In this document: positions 7,671 through 19,564 of the stretch, piece by piece
Position numbering within the stretch: the first letter of the stretch is position 1
How the letters are laid out: each line of letters begins with the position of its first letter
Translations under genes and position numbers: made by a program
The notes under the pieces: model-generated
What the model was told of the DNA's origin: nothing
Databases searched by the model: none
Seen by the model: the letters and a program-made list of their open reading frames with translations, nothing else
Assembly: GCA_963776675.1 (NCBI GenBank)
Contig: CAVZNR010000027.1
Coordinates: 121,069-185,068 of the forward strand
Length of the DNA: 64,000 bases
Source: Hyphomicrobium_A sp963776675
GTDB lineage: Bacteria > Pseudomonadota > Alphaproteobacteria > Rhizobiales > Hyphomicrobiaceae
Direction of reading: 5' to 3'

Positions 7671-10426
7671 TATGCGGCACGTATTGGTCTCTCTCCTTTT
7701 GCTTGCGCGGCTGCGTCGCTTGCAGGGGCTCCCGTCACGGCGCAGCAAGCCCAACCCGAGCCTGAGCTAGCGGCAACTGAGTTTTCCGTTGAGCTCGAGC
7801 GCTGGCGACAGATCCAGGATATCGAACAGAAGGTCACGCTCGGCGAGCAGCTCTTAGCCAAAGAAGCGAAGCTTGCCTCCTCGCAACCGGACAGCGCCCG
7901 CGGCGCGCAGGGCCGACATCGCCTTCGAGCTCGGCAGCGCCTATCTGGCGCGCGCCCAAGGCGAGCACGCCGAAAACATCGAACGAGCGATCGCCTGCTT
8001 CGACATTGCGCTCAAGGGATGGACGCGCGCGACGGCTCCCGTCGACTGGGCGCGTGCGCACAACAATCTCGCCATCGCCTATACGAACCGCATTCGCGGC
8101 GAGCGCTACCGGCAACCTCGAATTGGCCATCGCGCACCTCGAGGCAGCCGAGCCCGTCTTGACGCGCGCGGCCTACCCGCAGGAGTGGGGCCAGATACAG
8201 AACAACCTTGCGGTCGTCTATCTCGGCCGCATCGAGGGCGATCACGCGGACAACATGGAAGCCGCGATCGCGCACTTCGAAGCGGGGCTTTCCGTGCTGA
8301 GCAAGGACGCCGATCCGTACCGATGGGCCACGATCCAGCACAATCTCGCCGCTGCTTATGGAGCCCGCAAGAAAGGCGACCGCGCCGACAACCGCGAGAA
8401 GGAGATGGCGTACCAGGAGGCCGCGCTGACCGTGTTCACGCGGGAGGCACCATCCGCTGGAGTGGGCGCAGTCGCAGCACAACCTCGGCATCGCCTATGT
8501 CGATCGCATCGAAGGCGACCGCGAAGACAACCAGTGAGCAGGCGCTCCATCATCTCGAACAAGCACTCGCTGTCTTCGGACGCGAGACAGCGCCGGAGCA
8601 ATGGGCGCAGCTTCAGCACAACATGGGCATCGCCTATGCGGGGCGCCTCAAGGGCGGTCGCGCTGAAAACAGACGCAAGGCGATCGCCGGCTTCGAGGCG
8701 GCGCTCACCGTTTCACGCCGACGCTACCCCTCATTTCTGGAGGCGCGGTTCTGGGAAGCACACGTCAGGCCGGTGACCTGCAAAGGCCCGCCTCTCCAGC
8801 GACGCGCCCGACACTTTCCTGATGCTGCTCGGGCAGGGAATCGAGGAATCGGAGACGCGCGCGCTCATTGCCGATGCCGGACCGCTGTTCGCCGAATTCG
8901 GCCTTCGCCGCTGCCCAGCCGAGGGACGCGGCGAGCTTGAGCTCGCTGCGGGGCAGGGAGCGGTTCCTGAGCGTGCCGTTGAAGCTCCAAACGGTCGCGC
9001 TTCCGGCGCCGGAGCGCCAACGGCTCGATGATCTCGCCGCGCTATCCGCGCCCAGGATCAGGCTGAAACGCGGCAGGCAACGACCGCGCGGACGCACTTC
9101 GAGCAGCGGCGCGTCACGAGGTACTCGAGCCGACAGGAGCGGCCCCGGGACGTCACGGCCCGCTTCGGCGAGGCCCGCTATCGGGGCCAACAGCACGCTG
9201 ACGTCGTGACCGTCACGCCTCGGCGGCAAGACTGGTGATGACCAAGGCGGGCAGGCGATCGTCACGATCATCGACCTGCCCGATCTGACGATGCAGCGAC
9301 TGTCTGAGGTGCTCATCGGCTCCGTGACGGCCCGCCGGGCGGCTGGCTCGAAGCCTTTTTCGTCAACTACCTCGACGGCGACGAGATGCAGACAGCGCTG
9401 GCCGGAATGGACGTCGGCCATCGACCATCTCGGGCCGGAGTTGTGGAGCCTGTTCGGCGCGCGCCTCGATGCGCTCCTAAAGCAGCGCGGACTGAAGCCG
9501 GGTGCGCGACTCGTGTGGCTGCCATCGGGCTGGCTCGGCACGCTGCCACTGGGACTTGCACAAGACCCTGCCAGCCATCGCCGCCTCATAGACGACTACG
9601 AGATCGTCTATGCGCCGAGCCTCGAAGCGCTCGCAGCCGCGCAAGAACTCGCTGAAGAAACCCGCGCCGCCGACGCTCGCAGCTATCATCAACCCCACCG
9701 GCGACCTTCCGGGGACCGAGAAAGAAGGCGCCATCGTCGCCTCGCACTTCTCACCCGCGGCGCGCACGTTGCTGGTGCGCGACGCCGCCACGCCGCAGGC
9801 CGTCCTCTCGGCTCTCAAAGGCAAGACTCACTGGCACTTCGCGACGCACGGCGGCTTTTCGTGGCAGGACGCGCGCCAATCGGCATTGCTCGTGCACGGT
9901 CCGGCTCGACTCACAGTTGGTCAGCTGCTCGAGGCCGACGGGCTCGGGCATCCCCGCCTGGTCGTGCTGTCTGCGTGCGAAACAGGGCTCTACGACATCG
10001 CGAGCAGCCCCGACGGGTTCATCGGACTGCCCGGCACGTTCACGGCCCTCGGCGCCGCCGGCGTGCTCGGCACGCTGTGGCCGGTGTCGGACGCGGCAAC
10101 GGCGCTATCTGATGGCGAAGTTCTACGAGCTGCACATGGATTCGCAGCTGAGCCCGCCCGCTGCCTTGCGCGGTGCGCAAATCTGGCTGCGTTCGGCAAC
10201 GGGCGATGACCTCGGCGCCTACGCCAAGGTGGCCGCAGCGACGGGGCCGGCTTCACAGCGCGCCAACTGGCCGAGATCGAGCGGGCGCTGAGCGCGAAAA
10301 GCTCGCAGCAGTCGCAAACGCGCGCGCTTAGCGGACACGACCGGCACCACCTCCGCCAACTCGAAGATGGCGGCGCCGTACGCGCACCCCTATTTCTGGG
10401 GCGGGTTCATTCACACCGGCCTGTGA
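7671..10426 (+). pseudogene. TPR-repeat CHAT-domain (caspase-like) protein, multiply frameshifted
   Basis: Composite reading across all three frames gives a protein of about 915 aa. A strong GGAGG precedes ATG 7671, and a signal peptide (MRHVLVSLL, then ACAAASLAGAPVTAQ after a shift near 7695) follows. Next come at least five TPR-like repeats of about 50 residues (pattern HNLAIAY, QNNLAVVYLGRIEGD, QHNLAAAYG, QHNMGIAYAGR) up to about 8750. A linker leads to a CHAT domain (about 9400-10300) with the catalytic His in HWHFATHG, the Cys in LSACETG, and the motif GVLGTLWPVSD. The typical CHAT terminus PYAHPYFWGGFIHTGL precedes TGA 10424-10426. At least eight frame changes interrupt it. CHAT proteins are caspase-related cysteine peptidases. 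Whether this is a true pseudogene or indel-laden consensus is open, since motif residues are intact. Confidence 0.8.
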
Positions 10427-10876
10427 GAGCGCCCGCAAAGTAATCCCCGCGTCTGCACCGCGCGCTTACACTGCGTCCGCCCGTTCCAACGGCCAGGGGC
10501 GCAGACGTGCGCTGGCGGACTTGCGCGGAGCGGGCCGGCACACCGGGTGGGAGCCATAAGCTGCACCTGTGTCCATCCTGCCGCGTCATGGCGGAGCCAT
10601 GCTTCGCATGGACGGCGAAAATCTCGGTGACGCTCCGGGGCGGGGATGCAATCCGGAGAATGGTGGCGGACAGCCCGTGTGCCGAGTGGGGCGGCGAAGG
10701 CCGCATCCAATCTCGAACCAAAGTGAAGGGCCTAAGCCGCCTCGCTCCCTGGTTCTTTTCTCACAAGCCCTCGGGCAGCGATGCCGCGAGGCGAAAGGCG
10801 CGGCCAATCGCCGTGGTCGCGACAAGCACCCCTGAAGGACAAGCCGCGCAGAACGAGCACCGCAATGCCCGCGCGC
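10427..10876. other. Intergenic stretch without a recognisable gene
   Basis: About 450 bases between the end of the CHAT gene and the acs stop, which converge here. Short open frames exist on both strands, but their products are Arg/Pro/Gly-rich, overlap each other and show no domain. No clear hairpin followed by a T-run was seen for either gene. Confidence 0.5.
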
Positions 10877-12841
<1,965 letters not shown>

Positions 12842-12924
12842 GGCCCGGCTTCCTCCCAACTTCTTGTTTGAGCACGATTATGGCGGCGAGTTTGAAAGAC
12901 CGCAATTTCGCAATTGGTCTATCC

Positions 12925-13347
12925 TCACACCCCCATCAGACCGATCACGGCGCCTTGCAAAAGCAGCACCCCGAGCCAGTGGCCGCCGTCGATCAGGGTG
13001 AGCGCGTGCTTGGCCCCTTGAAAGGCGTTGTTGACCGCCAAGGTCGTGATCACGAACCCGAGCCAGACGAACGCCGCCGAGATCACGCCGTTATGGAAGT
13101 TGACCTCGCCCGGCCCCAGGTGGCCGATAACGCCGGCGAGCACCCAGGCCATGATGAGCTGCGCGACGAAGGCGATGACGAATGGGAGGGGGCTCGGCCC
13201 CCCTTGTCCTTTTATTTCCGCCTCGGTCTTGCCGACCGCGTCGATCCACTGGCGCGACAGGAGCACGCCGTACCACAGCCATCCGAACATGAAGCTGACG
13301 ACCGCCGCCGCCACGATCGCAAAATAATTGAGGCCTGCGAACTGCAT
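12925..13347 (-). CDS. DUF1761 family small membrane protein
   Basis: A 140-aa integral membrane protein with four predicted transmembrane helices (about 8-28, 53-75, 85-103 and 117-138). The start NYFAIVAAAVVSFMFGWLWYG, with its conserved aromatic residues, and GGPSPLPFVIAFVAQL match DUF1761. No function is established for the family. It lies on the minus strand between the methyltransferase gene and acs, a neighbour pair also known in other Hyphomicrobiales. Confidence 0.8.
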   Translation of the reverse strand: MQFAGLNYFAIVAAAVVSFMFGWLWYGVLLSRQWIDAVGKTEAEIKGQGGPSPLPFVIAFVAQLIMAWVLAGVIGHLGPGEVNFHNGVISAAFVWLGFVITTLAVNNAFQGAKHALTLIDGGHWLGVLLLQGAVIGLMGV

Positions 13348-13431
13348 AGCGCTTCCTCCCGCTGCGAAATATCTGCAGGGAGAGAGCTTAGCAGATCGTC
13401 GCTGACACGTACGCCTTCGCGTATGCGAAAC

Positions 13432-14118
13432 TCACCCGGCGAAGCGCCAGACGGTGGTGCGTTTGATCTCGGCATCCTCCAGATCGCGCGTCACCGGCAC
13501 CTGGTACTCTGCGAGCACCTCAAACCGGCCGGTGGGAAAGTAGTTGCGCTTCGGGTCGCCGACGAGCGCGGGCACACCCTGGGCCGCGGCCGCCTCAATG
13601 TAGGCCAGCACCTGGTCGGCGAGCGCGCGCTCGTAGAAGAGATCGCCGACGAGGAGCACGTCGGTTGCGCCGGGCGCACGTCCGAGCAGGTCGTCCGACG
13701 TCGTAGCGACCGCAACATCGTTAGCCGCGGCGTTGAGCGCTATAGCCGCCAACGCCATCTGATCGATATCGGCGGCGAGCACCGAGCGCGCCCCGGCCTT
13801 CAAGGCGGCGATCGCAGACAGCCCCGAGCCCGAGCCCAGATCCAACACGGCTTTACCGGCCACCATTTGCGCGTTGTCGAGCACATAGCGCGCCAGCGCC
13901 TGGCCGCCGGCCCAGGCGAAGGCCCAATAGGGCGGCGGCACGTTCATGGCCCCGAGCTCGTCTTCGGTCTTTTGCCAGATCGCGAGCGACTCCTCGGCAA
14001 GATGCAGCGTCACCTCCGGCACCAGAGGCGGCACCAGCAGCTTGGTGTTGGCGCGGATGAATGCGTCGACCGACCGACGGTCGCCCGGATCGAGCGGAAC
14101 CTCCTGGAGCGCGCTCAT
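13432..14118 (-). CDS. Class I SAM methyltransferase, METTL20/ETFB lysine methyltransferase-like (COG3897)
   Basis: A 228-aa Rossmann methyltransferase with motif I VLDLGSGSGL, acidic motif II in VLAADID, and the post-II motif GDLFYE in the place of the D-x-F-Y signature of METTL20-type lysine methyltransferases. Bacterial METTL20 homologues in Alphaproteobacteria methylate lysines of the electron transfer flavoprotein beta subunit; that is the best guess for the substrate here. The ATG overlaps the EVE-protein stop by 4 bases (ATGA), so the two are translationally coupled. A longer open frame upstream of the chosen start is only the shadow of the EVE gene. Confidence 0.8.
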   Translation of the reverse strand: MSALQEVPLDPGDRRSVDAFIRANTKLLVPPLVPEVTLHLAEESLAIWQKTEDELGAMNVPPPYWAFAWAGGQALARYVLDNAQMVAGKAVLDLGSGSGLSAIAALKAGARSVLAADIDQMALAAIALNAAANDVAVATTSDDLLGRAPGATDVLLVGDLFYERALADQVLAYIEAAAAQGVPALVGDPKRNYFPTGRFEVLAEYQVPVTRDLEDAEIKRTTVWRFAG

Positions 14119-14552
14119 GCCTTTATTGTTTTCGCGTCGAGACCGCCCATGCGGCACACCTCGCTCCACTCGGCGGCCGTAACCGGTTGCACCGAGAGCC
14201 GCGAGTTCACCACGAGCATCATCTTGGCGAGCTTCGGGTTGTCCTTGATGGCGACGAGCGAAACGGGGCTTGGCACGTCCCGGACGGCGCGCACGTCCAC
14301 GCACTCCCACGTACCCGTTCCGTCCTTAGGATCGGGATGAGCCAGCGCCGACACCGCCATGATCCCGACGACCTCCTTGCCCTCGTTGGAGTGATAGAAG
14401 AAGCCCAAATCCCCGAGCTTCATTGCGCGCATATTGTTGCGGGCCTGGTAGTTGCGCACACCGTCCCAAGCCTCACCCTTCTTGCCGCGCTTTTTCAGCA
14501 TCTCCCAGGAGAACACATCCGGCTCGGACTTGAACAGCCAATAGCTAGGCAT
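14115..14552 (-). CDS. EVE-domain protein (thymocyte nuclear protein 1-like)
   Basis: A 145-aa protein consisting of one EVE (PUA-like) domain: it starts MPSYWLFKSEPDVFSWE, followed by WDGVRNYQARNNMR, DLGFFYHSNEGKEVVGI and a C-terminal ELxxKMMLVVNSRLSVQPV-type region. EVE domains bind modified bases in DNA or RNA (5-methylcytosine and related bases in studied cases). The role in this genome is not known. It is coupled by overlap to the downstream methyltransferase; the start is unambiguous. Confidence 0.88.
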   Translation of the reverse strand: MPSYWLFKSEPDVFSWEMLKKRGKKGEAWDGVRNYQARNNMRAMKLGDLGFFYHSNEGKEVVGIMAVSALAHPDPKDGTGTWECVDVRAVRDVPSPVSLVAIKDNPKLAKMMLVVNSRLSVQPVTAAEWSEVCRMGGLDAKTIKA

Positions 14553-14642
14553 CGCATCCCTCTTCCCGCTCGAGAGTACGCCACCCCGGTCGCGCAGCGC
14601 GGGGCCTGTGTCAAGGCAGGATTGGACCGAAGGAAGCGTGCC

Positions 14643-15050
14643 TCAGGCAAACACAATGGTGCGGCGGATAAGAAATACGCCGACGAAGCTCGCGCCCACA
14701 GCGAGGATTTTGGCGCTGATGGCGGAAAGGCCCAGATACGTGATCGCGAGCGCGATGACGGCCGCAGTCGCGGTAAGGCCGATCAACCCGCTCGCCACAA
14801 ACTCGCTGAACAGTCGGTGCGCCGACTTGTGCGAGTGCATGGCGTTGAAAACAAAATTGCGCGAAAGGAAGTAGTGCAGGACGATGCCGCAGCTGTAGCC
14901 GATGACGCCGGCAAGCGTGGGCAGCCCGAAGGTCGCATTGAATCCGAGGAAGACGGAAAAATCCGCGGCCAGCGCCAGCACGCTAACAATGGCGTAGCGG
15001 GAAAGCTGCGGCAGCACGGCGATCCGCGGCAGGTGGTGGCTGGCGCTCAC
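14643..15050 (-). CDS. GtrA-family membrane protein
   Basis: A 135-aa protein with four transmembrane helices and GtrA motifs (SRYAIVSVLALAADFSVFL near the start, a short basic loop, HYFLSRNFVF in the middle). GtrA proteins are thought to help flip or present undecaprenyl-phosphate-linked sugars for cell-surface glycosylation. Its start overlaps the stop of the upstream FAD oxidoreductase gene by 4 bases, so the two form a coupled unit. The divergent GT-C-like protein at 16723-18510 is a plausible partner. Confidence 0.85.
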   Translation of the reverse strand: MSASHHLPRIAVLPQLSRYAIVSVLALAADFSVFLGFNATFGLPTLAGVIGYSCGIVLHYFLSRNFVFNAMHSHKSAHRLFSEFVASGLIGLTATAAVIALAITYLGLSAISAKILAVGASFVGVFLIRRTIVFA

Positions 15051-16582
15051 GCGGCCGGCCTAACGCGACGCGGCACCTGACGCACGCTTTTCAAGGCCTC
15101 CTCCGCGCTCGACGCGCCGGCCTCATGATACTCGGCATCCTCGTTGACGTTCCACACGTCGTACACGCTCTCGCCGGCGAGGATATTCTTCACAGTCAGC
15201 ATGGCGGTCATCATGGCATGATCCTGATTGTTGTACTTGTGCATGCCGTTGCGTCCCACGAGATGCAGCGTCGGATAGTGTGCCGCGATGTCCTCGCGGA
15301 TCGTGTCGACGTGCATCTTGTACTCGTCGTCATAGACGGGATAGGCCTTCTTCTGGCGCACGACGCACCCGTCTTTGACCTCGTGCTCCGACGCCAGACC
15401 GATAGCGGCGAGCTCGCGCTTGGCGAGCGCGATAAGGTCGTCGTCAGTCGAGGTCCACAATCCGTCGCCCTCGAAGCAGAAGTATTCGAGCCCAAGGCAC
15501 GAGAGTTTGTCGTCGGGCACCATCTCGGGCGACCACGAGCGGAAGTTCTGAATGCGCCCCACGCGCACGCTCGGCTCGTGGATGTAGATCCAGTTGTCGG
15601 GGAAAAGATCGGGCTTGTCGACGATGAGGGCAACCGTGATGAAGTCGCGGTAGCGCAGCTTTGCAGCCGCCGAAGCACTCGCCGGCCGCGGCTCGATAGA
15701 CGCCATGAGCTCGCGAATCGGCGCCGACGAGATCACATGCTTGGCGGTGAAGACGCGCTCGGCCTCGCCGTCGCGCGCCGTGATCGTCCAAAGTCCGGCG
15801 GGCTCGTTCCACCTGAGGCTGTGAAGTCTGTAACCCATGTGGATCAGGCCGCCCTGCGCGAGCACCTTGGCGGCGGCCGCATCCCACATCATGCCGGGAC
15901 CGCGGCGCGGATACTGAAAGCTCTCGATCAGCGACTTGATAACCTTGTCGCCGTCTTGCGCGCCGGGCGTCATGTTGATGGAGCGGCGCAGCGCGTTGGC
16001 CATCGCGCTCCACAGGTCGAGACCTTTGATGCGCTGTGCAGCCCAGTCGGCGGAGATCTCCTCGCACGGCATGCCCCACACCTTCTCGGTGTAGGTCTTG
16101 AAGAAGATGGAGAACAGCCGGTCGCCGAACTGGTTGGAAACCCAGTCGCGAAACGTTTCCGGGTTCTCGTTGGGGAACGCTTGCCTGTACGCGTACGACA
16201 TCACGCACATCGCGCTCTCGGCCACGCCGAGGTTGCTCAGGGCCTCGAAGGCTTTCAGTGGGTAGGAGTAGTGCTTACCGTCGTAATAGATACGGCTCAG
16301 GCGCGGACGATCGATGAAGTCATCGGGCAGGATCTCATGCCAGAGGTCCACGACCTCCTTCGACTTGGAGAAGAAGCGGTGGCCGCCGATGTCGAAAAGA
16401 AAGCCGTTGTAGTTAACGGTGCGGCTGATGCCGCCCACGTAGGTGGGATCGGCCTCGATCACGGTGGTCGCGACATTAGCCTTCGTCAGCAAATATGCCG
16501 CGGTCAGCCCAGCTGGGCCCGCGCCGATGACGAAGACATCGGTGTGCTCCACGCCCAAACTCCCGCTGTTGATCCGGTTCAA
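15047..16582 (-). CDS. FAD/NAD(P)-dependent oxidoreductase, UDP-galactopyranose-mutase/amine-oxidase-like
   Basis: A 511-aa flavoprotein with dinucleotide-binding motif VIGAGPAGLTAAYLL (about 18-32), then an acidic residue in VIEAD, and a GGISRTVNYNGFLFDIGGHRFF segment typical of proteins related to UDP-galactopyranose mutase and protoporphyrinogen oxidase. The C-terminal FAD contact is YNNQDHAMMTA. Members next to GtrA and membrane glycosyltransferases are generally annotated only as NAD(P)/FAD oxidoreductases. A role in making or modifying a lipid-linked sugar is inference from context. It is coupled by 4-base overlap to GtrA and divergent from the GT-C-like gene. Confidence 0.8.
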   Translation of the reverse strand: MNRINSGSLGVEHTDVFVIGAGPAGLTAAYLLTKANVATTVIEADPTYVGGISRTVNYNGFLFDIGGHRFFSKSKEVVDLWHEILPDDFIDRPRLSRIYYDGKHYSYPLKAFEALSNLGVAESAMCVMSYAYRQAFPNENPETFRDWVSNQFGDRLFSIFFKTYTEKVWGMPCEEISADWAAQRIKGLDLWSAMANALRRSINMTPGAQDGDKVIKSLIESFQYPRRGPGMMWDAAAAKVLAQGGLIHMGYRLHSLRWNEPAGLWTITARDGEAERVFTAKHVISSAPIRELMASIEPRPASASAAAKLRYRDFITVALIVDKPDLFPDNWIYIHEPSVRVGRIQNFRSWSPEMVPDDKLSCLGLEYFCFEGDGLWTSTDDDLIALAKRELAAIGLASEHEVKDGCVVRQKKAYPVYDDEYKMHVDTIREDIAAHYPTLHLVGRNGMHKYNNQDHAMMTAMLTVKNILAGESVYDVWNVNEDAEYHEAGASSAEEALKSVRQVPRRVRPAA

Positions 16583-16722
16583 GCTTGCCTCAGCAAGCTA
16601 GGGGGCAACGCTGAAGAAACCCTTGCGCGAACCTGCGACGCCCCCGCCCCTATCCTCTCGTGTTTACAAGGCCTCAAGCGGGCTCGGTCATTGTCCGCTG
16701 AGCCGCGGGGTAAGGAACAGCG

Positions 16723-18510
16723 ATGGCACTGACGATCACCGGCAGCAGGAACCGCTCCTGGCGACTTGCGTCGCTCGAGCGCGTGCCGCTCGTCGCCTGG
16801 TGCGCGCTTGCCGTCGCCCTGTTCGTCGCGCTGGTCTTCTTCGTCGAGCCGGTGCACCTCGCGACATCGCTTGGCGACACCGACGATGCCACGCGTCTCA
16901 TCGAGGTGCGCGAGCTATTAGGGGGTGCGCCATGGTTCGACACCACGCTGCCGCGCTTCGGTGGGGCGCATCCTCTTGTCTCGCACTGGTCGCGCTTGGT
17001 CGACGCGCCGCTCGCAATGCTTCTGGGCACATTCGAGCTGGTGTTGCCGCAGGCTCAAGCCGAGCTTCTGCTGCGCGCCGTCTGGCCACCTCTAGTGCTG
17101 CTCGCGTTTCTTTATTTGCTCGCCCGCGAGGCGGAGATCCGAAGTGGTCGCACCGCAGCGCTCGTGCTGATCTTGCTCACTGTCACGCTTATGAGCGTGC
17201 TTGGCGTCGAGCAGTTCATGCCGGGGCGCATTGACCACCACAACGTCCTCATTCTGTGTGCGGTCATCGGCATTCTGCGTTTGGCCCGCAGCTTCGACGA
17301 TCCCGGTGCGGGCTGGAGCGCCGGCTTCTTTCTGGGACTTGGCACAGCAGTCGGCTACGAGGCCCTGGCGCTTACAGCGGTGAGCCTCGGGGCCGCCATA
17401 CTCTTCGGCTCGCTTCCCCGGCGCTCCCTGCTTGGTCCTTCGCGCGCTGCCCTCGTATTTGCTGCAACCCTCACAATCGCACTCGCACTCACAACTGCGC
17501 GTGATGCCCTCTTCGTCTCGCGTTGCGATGACCTGTCCATCAATTTGGTCCTGCTATCCGCGATCGGGGCACTCGGCGTCTGCTCCGTGCAAGCATTCGA
17601 GCACGTGCTGTCTTCTGTCCTCAAGATTGTGCTCCTCGCTGCCACCGGGCTTGTCGGTATTGCAATCTTCGGGCTCGTCGAGCCCGCCTGCCTCGCGGGC
17701 CCGTTCGGTCAGGTCGATCCCGCTGTCTTTCCTGTGTGGCTCGATAACGTCTCGGAGACGCAGAGCCTGTTGTCATTGGGCTCCAAGCTGCCGCTCGTGG
17801 GCGGCATGGCATTCGTCTACTTCCTGATTGGAGCCTATTGCGGCTTTAGGCTCATGCAGACCGACCGCGAGGACGGCTTACGCTTCCACATGCTCGCGTT
17901 CCTTCTCGCCATCCCGCTGAGCGTCTGGCAGATCAAGCTCATGCCTTACGCGACCTTTTTGCCGATCCCGCTGCTCGCCATCTGGCTGGCACGGCCACCA
18001 GACGACATCGTACCGCGCTCGAGCAAACGCGCCATTGCGGTGATCGGTCTCGGCGCCCTCTTGGTGATCGGAGCCGCAGCTTGGGTGCTGCACACGGCCG
18101 CACCATCGGTCCGTCGCGTCAGCGAAACCATCGAGCCCATCCGGCGCTGCCTGTCGAATGCGGCGATCGCACCGCTCGCACACCTGCCGAAGGGCCTCGT
18201 GGTCGCCGACCGGGATCTCGGCCCCTTCCTTGTCGCACTTACCGATCTCGACGTTCTGGCAGCGCCCTATCACCGCATGGATAAAGCGATCCTAGAGGCC
18301 GATGGCATACAGCGTGCCAAGCCCCAAGTGGCCGAGAAGCGTCTCAAAGCCATCGGTGCGCGCTACGTGATCATCTGCGAAGGCCACAACTTGACGACCT
18401 CACCCGACGGCCTGCAGAGCCTGCTGTTTGCGGGAAAGGCGCCGTCGTATCTCGAGCCCGTTCCCCTCGGCGCGCCGACGCCCTACAAAGTCTGGCGCGT
18501 CAAGCCCTGA
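16723..18510 (+). CDS. Polytopic membrane protein, GT-C/STT3-like glycosyltransferase candidate
   Basis: A 595-aa protein with about 11-13 hydrophobic segments and a soluble C-terminal domain of about 120 residues. The first loop, after the N-terminal helix, holds GDTDDATRLIEVRELL with acidic residues where GT-C enzymes have a catalytic Asp/Glu. A later loop has PGRIDHHNV, a motif shared by bacterial STT3/AglB-like proteins. GT-C enzymes transfer sugars from polyprenyl-phosphate donors on the periplasmic side. Donor and acceptor are unknown. It is divergent from the FAD oxidoreductase/GtrA pair (about 140 bases between starts). It ends 3 bases before the convergent gpsA stop. Confidence 0.72.
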   Translation: MALTITGSRNRSWRLASLERVPLVAWCALAVALFVALVFFVEPVHLATSLGDTDDATRLIEVRELLGGAPWFDTTLPRFGGAHPLVSHWSRLVDAPLAMLLGTFELVLPQAQAELLLRAVWPPLVLLAFLYLLAREAEIRSGRTAALVLILLTVTLMSVLGVEQFMPGRIDHHNVLILCAVIGILRLARSFDDPGAGWSAGFFLGLGTAVGYEALALTAVSLGAAILFGSLPRRSLLGPSRAALVFAATLTIALALTTARDALFVSRCDDLSINLVLLSAIGALGVCSVQAFEHVLSSVLKIVLLAATGLVGIAIFGLVEPACLAGPFGQVDPAVFPVWLDNVSETQSLLSLGSKLPLVGGMAFVYFLIGAYCGFRLMQTDREDGLRFHMLAFLLAIPLSVWQIKLMPYATFLPIPLLAIWLARPPDDIVPRSSKRAIAVIGLGALLVIGAAAWVLHTAAPSVRRVSETIEPIRRCLSNAAIAPLAHLPKGLVVADRDLGPFLVALTDLDVLAAPYHRMDKAILEADGIQRAKPQVAEKRLKAIGARYVIICEGHNLTTSPDGLQSLLFAGKAPSYLEPVPLGAPTPYKVWRVKP

Positions 18511-18513
18511 GCC

Positions 18514-19509
18514 TTAGTCCTCGGCTTTGAGCGGCCGCTGCATTAGCTGGCCGATGGCATCGGCCACGCTGGCTCGCCCCTCGATGACGTCGCACACCGC
18601 AAACGAGATCGGCATGTCGATGCCGCGCTCGCGCGCAATGCGGCGCACCGCAACGGCCGTGTAAACGCCCTCGGTCACGGCCGTCTTGCCCTCGAGCGCC
18701 TGCGCAACGCTCACGCCCTTGCCCAGCGCCCGTCCCAGCGACATGTTGCGCGACTGCCCGCTACCGCAGGTGAGAATCAGATCGCCGAGTCCTGAGAGCC
18801 CCGTCAATGTCTCCGGGCGCGCACCCAGCGCCTCGCCAAAGCGGCGCAATTCGGCAAAGCCCCGCGTGACCAGGGCCGCATGGGCGCTGGCGCCGAGCCC
18901 TTGCCCGTCGACGATACCGGCGGCGATCGCCAGCACATTCTTCAAGGCGCCGCCGAGTTCCACCCCGACAAGGTCGCTCGTCCAATAGAGCCGCAGCTTG
19001 CGGCTCCCGATACGTTCGGCCAGAAGCCGTCCCAGCGTCTCGTCGGCGCACGCAAGGGTGAGCGCGGTCGGCAGGCCGCGCACCACGTCGGCGGCGAAGC
19101 TCGGGCCCGACAGCACCGCACGCGTCGCTTGCGGCACGGCCTCGGCAACAACTTCGCCCATGAGGCGTCCGGTCGCCTGCTCGATGCCCTTGGAGCACAA
19201 GACCATCGGCTGGCCCGGCCGCATGTGCGTTTTCAAGTCTTGCGCGAGAGAACGCACGTACTGCGCCGGCGCAACCATCAGCACCGCGTCGCACGCAGCC
19301 ACCGCGGCAAGCGTGACTGTGGCACGCACGCCGGTGTCGAGCGTCACTCCCGGCAGAAAGGCATCGTTGGCGTGGCGCGCGTTGATGCTGTCAACCACCT
19401 CGGCCTCGCGCGCCCACAGGAGCACCTGGCGGCCGGCGCGGCATAGCGACTGCGCCAGCGCTGTGCCCCAGGCCCCACCTCCCACGATGCCGACGCTGTC
19501 GATCTTCAA
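18514..19509 (-). CDS. gpsA: NAD(P)-dependent glycerol-3-phosphate dehydrogenase
   Basis: Reduces dihydroxyacetone phosphate to sn-glycerol 3-phosphate for phospholipid synthesis in the cytoplasm. The product is 331 aa. It has the N-terminal Rossmann motif GIVGGGAWGTALA, the catalytic lysine in LGGALKNVLAIAAGI, and the substrate region GLSGLGDLILTC. It lies downstream of tsaD on the same strand (55 bases apart), the usual alphaproteobacterial order. Confidence 0.95.
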   Translation of the reverse strand: MKIDSVGIVGGGAWGTALAQSLCRAGRQVLLWAREAEVVDSINARHANDAFLPGVTLDTGVRATVTLAAVAACDAVLMVAPAQYVRSLAQDLKTHMRPGQPMVLCSKGIEQATGRLMGEVVAEAVPQATRAVLSGPSFAADVVRGLPTALTLACADETLGRLLAERIGSRKLRLYWTSDLVGVELGGALKNVLAIAAGIVDGQGLGASAHAALVTRGFAELRRFGEALGARPETLTGLSGLGDLILTCGSGQSRNMSLGRALGKGVSVAQALEGKTAVTEGVYTAVAVRRIARERGIDMPISFAVCDVIEGRASVADAIGQLMQRPLKAED

Positions 19510-19564
19510 GAGCGCCCCCTCTGCTTAAAAGTCGCGGCTGCAATCCTTAGCACGGCCGGCGGCT

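Noticed and set aside
10427..10876. Short open frames between the CHAT gene and acs
   Set aside because: Several overlapping Arg/Pro-rich frames on both strands, none with a Shine-Dalgarno or domain.
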